A stretch of 64,000 nucleotides of DNA from Bacillota bacterium (GTDB lineage: Bacteria; Bacillota; Dehalobacteriia; UBA4068; UBA4997), in assembly GCA_021771915.1 (NCBI GenBank), contig JAETNY010000001.1, positions 1-64,000 on the forward strand. The letters are read 5' to 3'. The position numbers and the translations under genes are program-made. How positions within the stretch are numbered: position 1 is the stretch's first letter; the number at the start of each line of letters is the position of its first letter. Below the pieces are notes generated by a model. It was not told the origin of the DNA. It worked only from the letters and a program-made list of their open reading frames with translations, and did not search any database. Of this stretch, positions 63,034 to 64,000 are shown one piece after another.

Positions 63034-64000
63034 TGCGGACGGTTAAAGTTTATCCGGGACTGGCCAAAGGCACGGTGTGGGTGCCGCCCAGCAAGAGTCT
63101 GGCGCATCGGGCGGTAATCTGCGCGGCGCTGGCGGACGGAGAAAGCCGTCTGACGGGTTTGCATGCGGAAAATTTATCTGATGATATTCGCGTTACCATT
63201 GCCGCTATGCATAAGTTGGGTGCTGATATCCATTTTGACGGTGATGAGTTGGTAGTTCGGGGCGGTCGGCTGGCTTTGTCTGGTGATGAAGTTTGGGAAA
63301 TTGACTGTGGCGAGAGCGGCTCCACCCTGCGCTTTTTAATACCGATTGTGTCGCTGCTGGGTTTGCCGGTGTTGCTGACAGGGCGTGGTCGTTTGCCGCA
63401 GCGTCCGCAGACGGTTTATCAGCAGATTTTTGCTGAGCAGGATTTGTGTTTTATGCCAACTCCGGCGCAAAATGGCTGGCTGGTGCGCGGTCCTTTGCAC
63501 GCTGGTGATTTTCATTTGCGCGGCGACGTCAGTTCGCAGTTTATTTCCGGTCTGTTGTTTGCGCTGCCTCTGTTGGAGAGCGACTCCTGCCTGCATATTG
63601 AGCCGCCGTTCGAATCGCGTTCTTATGTGCAGCTGACGCTGGCCATGTTGCGCAAGTTTGGCGTTCATGCGGAATGGCTGGACGATTATACTCTGCGAAT
63701 TCCCGGCGCGCAGTTTTATCAGCCCTGTCAGGCTGCGGTTGAGGGCGATTTTTCTCAGCTGGCTTTTTTTGCAGTTTTGGCTACGATTAGCGCCCAGCCG
63801 GAGGGACTGCAAATTATGGGGGTTGACCCTCACTCTGCGCAGGGGGACCGGCGTATTATTGAGATTATTCGAGAAATGGGCGGCGATGTTGAAGAATTGT
63901 CGGACGGTTATCTGATAAGGCCGGCCGCTTTGCAGGCGGCGCAAATTGATTTGACGGACTGTCCGGATTTGGGGCCGGTTTTGGCGGTTTTGGTGGCACA
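63033..64000 (+). CDS. aroA: 5-enolpyruvylshikimate-3-phosphate synthase (3' end outside window)
   Basis: ATG 63033 overlaps the aroF stop (TGATG), and the frame is open to the right edge, about 322 of the usual 420-430 codons. It reads VPPSKSLAHRAVICAALADG, LSDDIRVTIAAMHKLGA, CGESGSTLRFLIPI, GRGRLPQRP, GDVSSQFISGLLFALPLL and VEGDFSQLAFF. This is the order of EPSP synthase. It adds the enolpyruvyl group of PEP to shikimate-3-phosphate. The SKS and SGSTLRF motifs bind the substrates. An alternative start GTG 63030 is possible. Confidence 0.95.
   Translation, partial: MRTVKVYPGLAKGTVWVPPSKSLAHRAVICAALADGESRLTGLHAENLSDDIRVTIAAMHKLGADIHFDGDELVVRGGRLALSGDEVWEIDCGESGSTLRFLIPIVSLLGLPVLLTGRGRLPQRPQTVYQQIFAEQDLCFMPTPAQNGWLVRGPLHAGDFHLRGDVSSQFISGLLFALPLLESDSCLHIEPPFESRSYVQLTLAMLRKFGVHAEWLDDYTLRIPGAQFYQPCQAAVEGDFSQLAFFAVLATISAQPEGLQIMGVDPHSAQGDRRIIEIIREMGGDVEELSDGYLIRPAALQAAQIDLTDCPDLGPVLAVLVA

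Overview
The window looks like a chromosomal segment of an anaerobic, flagellated member of the Bacillota (Clostridia-like, possibly Negativicutes or Peptococcaceae). The evidence is AddAB instead of RecBCD, two-gene glycyl-tRNA synthetase (glyQ, glyS), the phoH-pgpH-ybeY-era-recO-glyQS order, S-layer-homology and copper-amine-oxidase-type stalk domains, a YybS/L9/DnaB cluster, and many TTG and GTG starts behind strong GGAGG-type ribosome binding sites. No rRNA, tRNA or CRISPR array was found.

Region 1 (1-12,000) is a gene graveyard. At the left are remnants of small secreted proteins: one has its signal peptide cut off by an in-frame TAA, and one stalk-domain protein is broken several times. 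Next come ruins of integrative elements (3,192-6,432): a small accessory ORF, the front end of one serine recombinase, a TnpV-like gene, two element-type small genes and the back end of a second, more GC-rich recombinase. Further right are a truncated flavodoxin, a frameshifted lipoprotein carboxylesterase fused by deletion to a truncated LysR gene, and an aldo/keto reductase remnant. In the middle of this decay, two overlapping AT-rich genes are fully intact (6,680-9,264). They encode a 554-aa ABC/OLD-type ATPase and a 308-aa HNH nuclease, which reads as a Septu-like (PtuA/PtuB) anti-phage pair. It is the best candidate here for an under-described system.

Region 2 (12,000-17,700, minus strand) holds a polysaccharide deacetylase with beta-sandwich and S-layer-homology domains, and an ABC importer with one ATPase, one permease and two tandem, very similar substrate-binding lipoproteins.

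Region 3 (17,860-30,620) is a housekeeping block: PhoH, the c-di-AMP phosphodiesterase PgpH, YbeY, Era, RecO, GlyQ and GlyS. It is followed by a methyltransferase-family membrane protein, a small stalk protein divergent from an XRE regulator, a DUF4180 remnant, and a DMT transporter with a histidine-rich tail beside a metallo-beta-lactamase-fold hydrolase.

Region 4 (30,796-38,117) is addB-addA, for double-strand break repair.

Region 5 (38,220-50,540) is one long flagellar operon: fliF, fliG, fliH, fliI, fliJ, fliK, flgD, a TIGR02530-like gene, flgE, flbD, motA, motB, flhB. The usual fliL/fliM/fliN, fliOPQR and flhA are absent. FlhB carries NPNH where NPTH is expected.

Region 6 (50,541-55,652, minus strand) is replication and recombination: recR, ybaB, a short dnaX, dnaB, rplI and yybS. 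A TRIC/YadS-family membrane protein and a possible 31-aa membrane peptide follow.

Region 7 (56,883-64,000) is an aromatic amino acid operon: pheA, aroB, aroC, a fused aroE-aroK, aroQ, aroF-type DAHP synthase, and aroA running off the right edge. It supplies all shikimate steps plus the prephenate dehydratase branch to phenylalanine from one promoter with a short leader.
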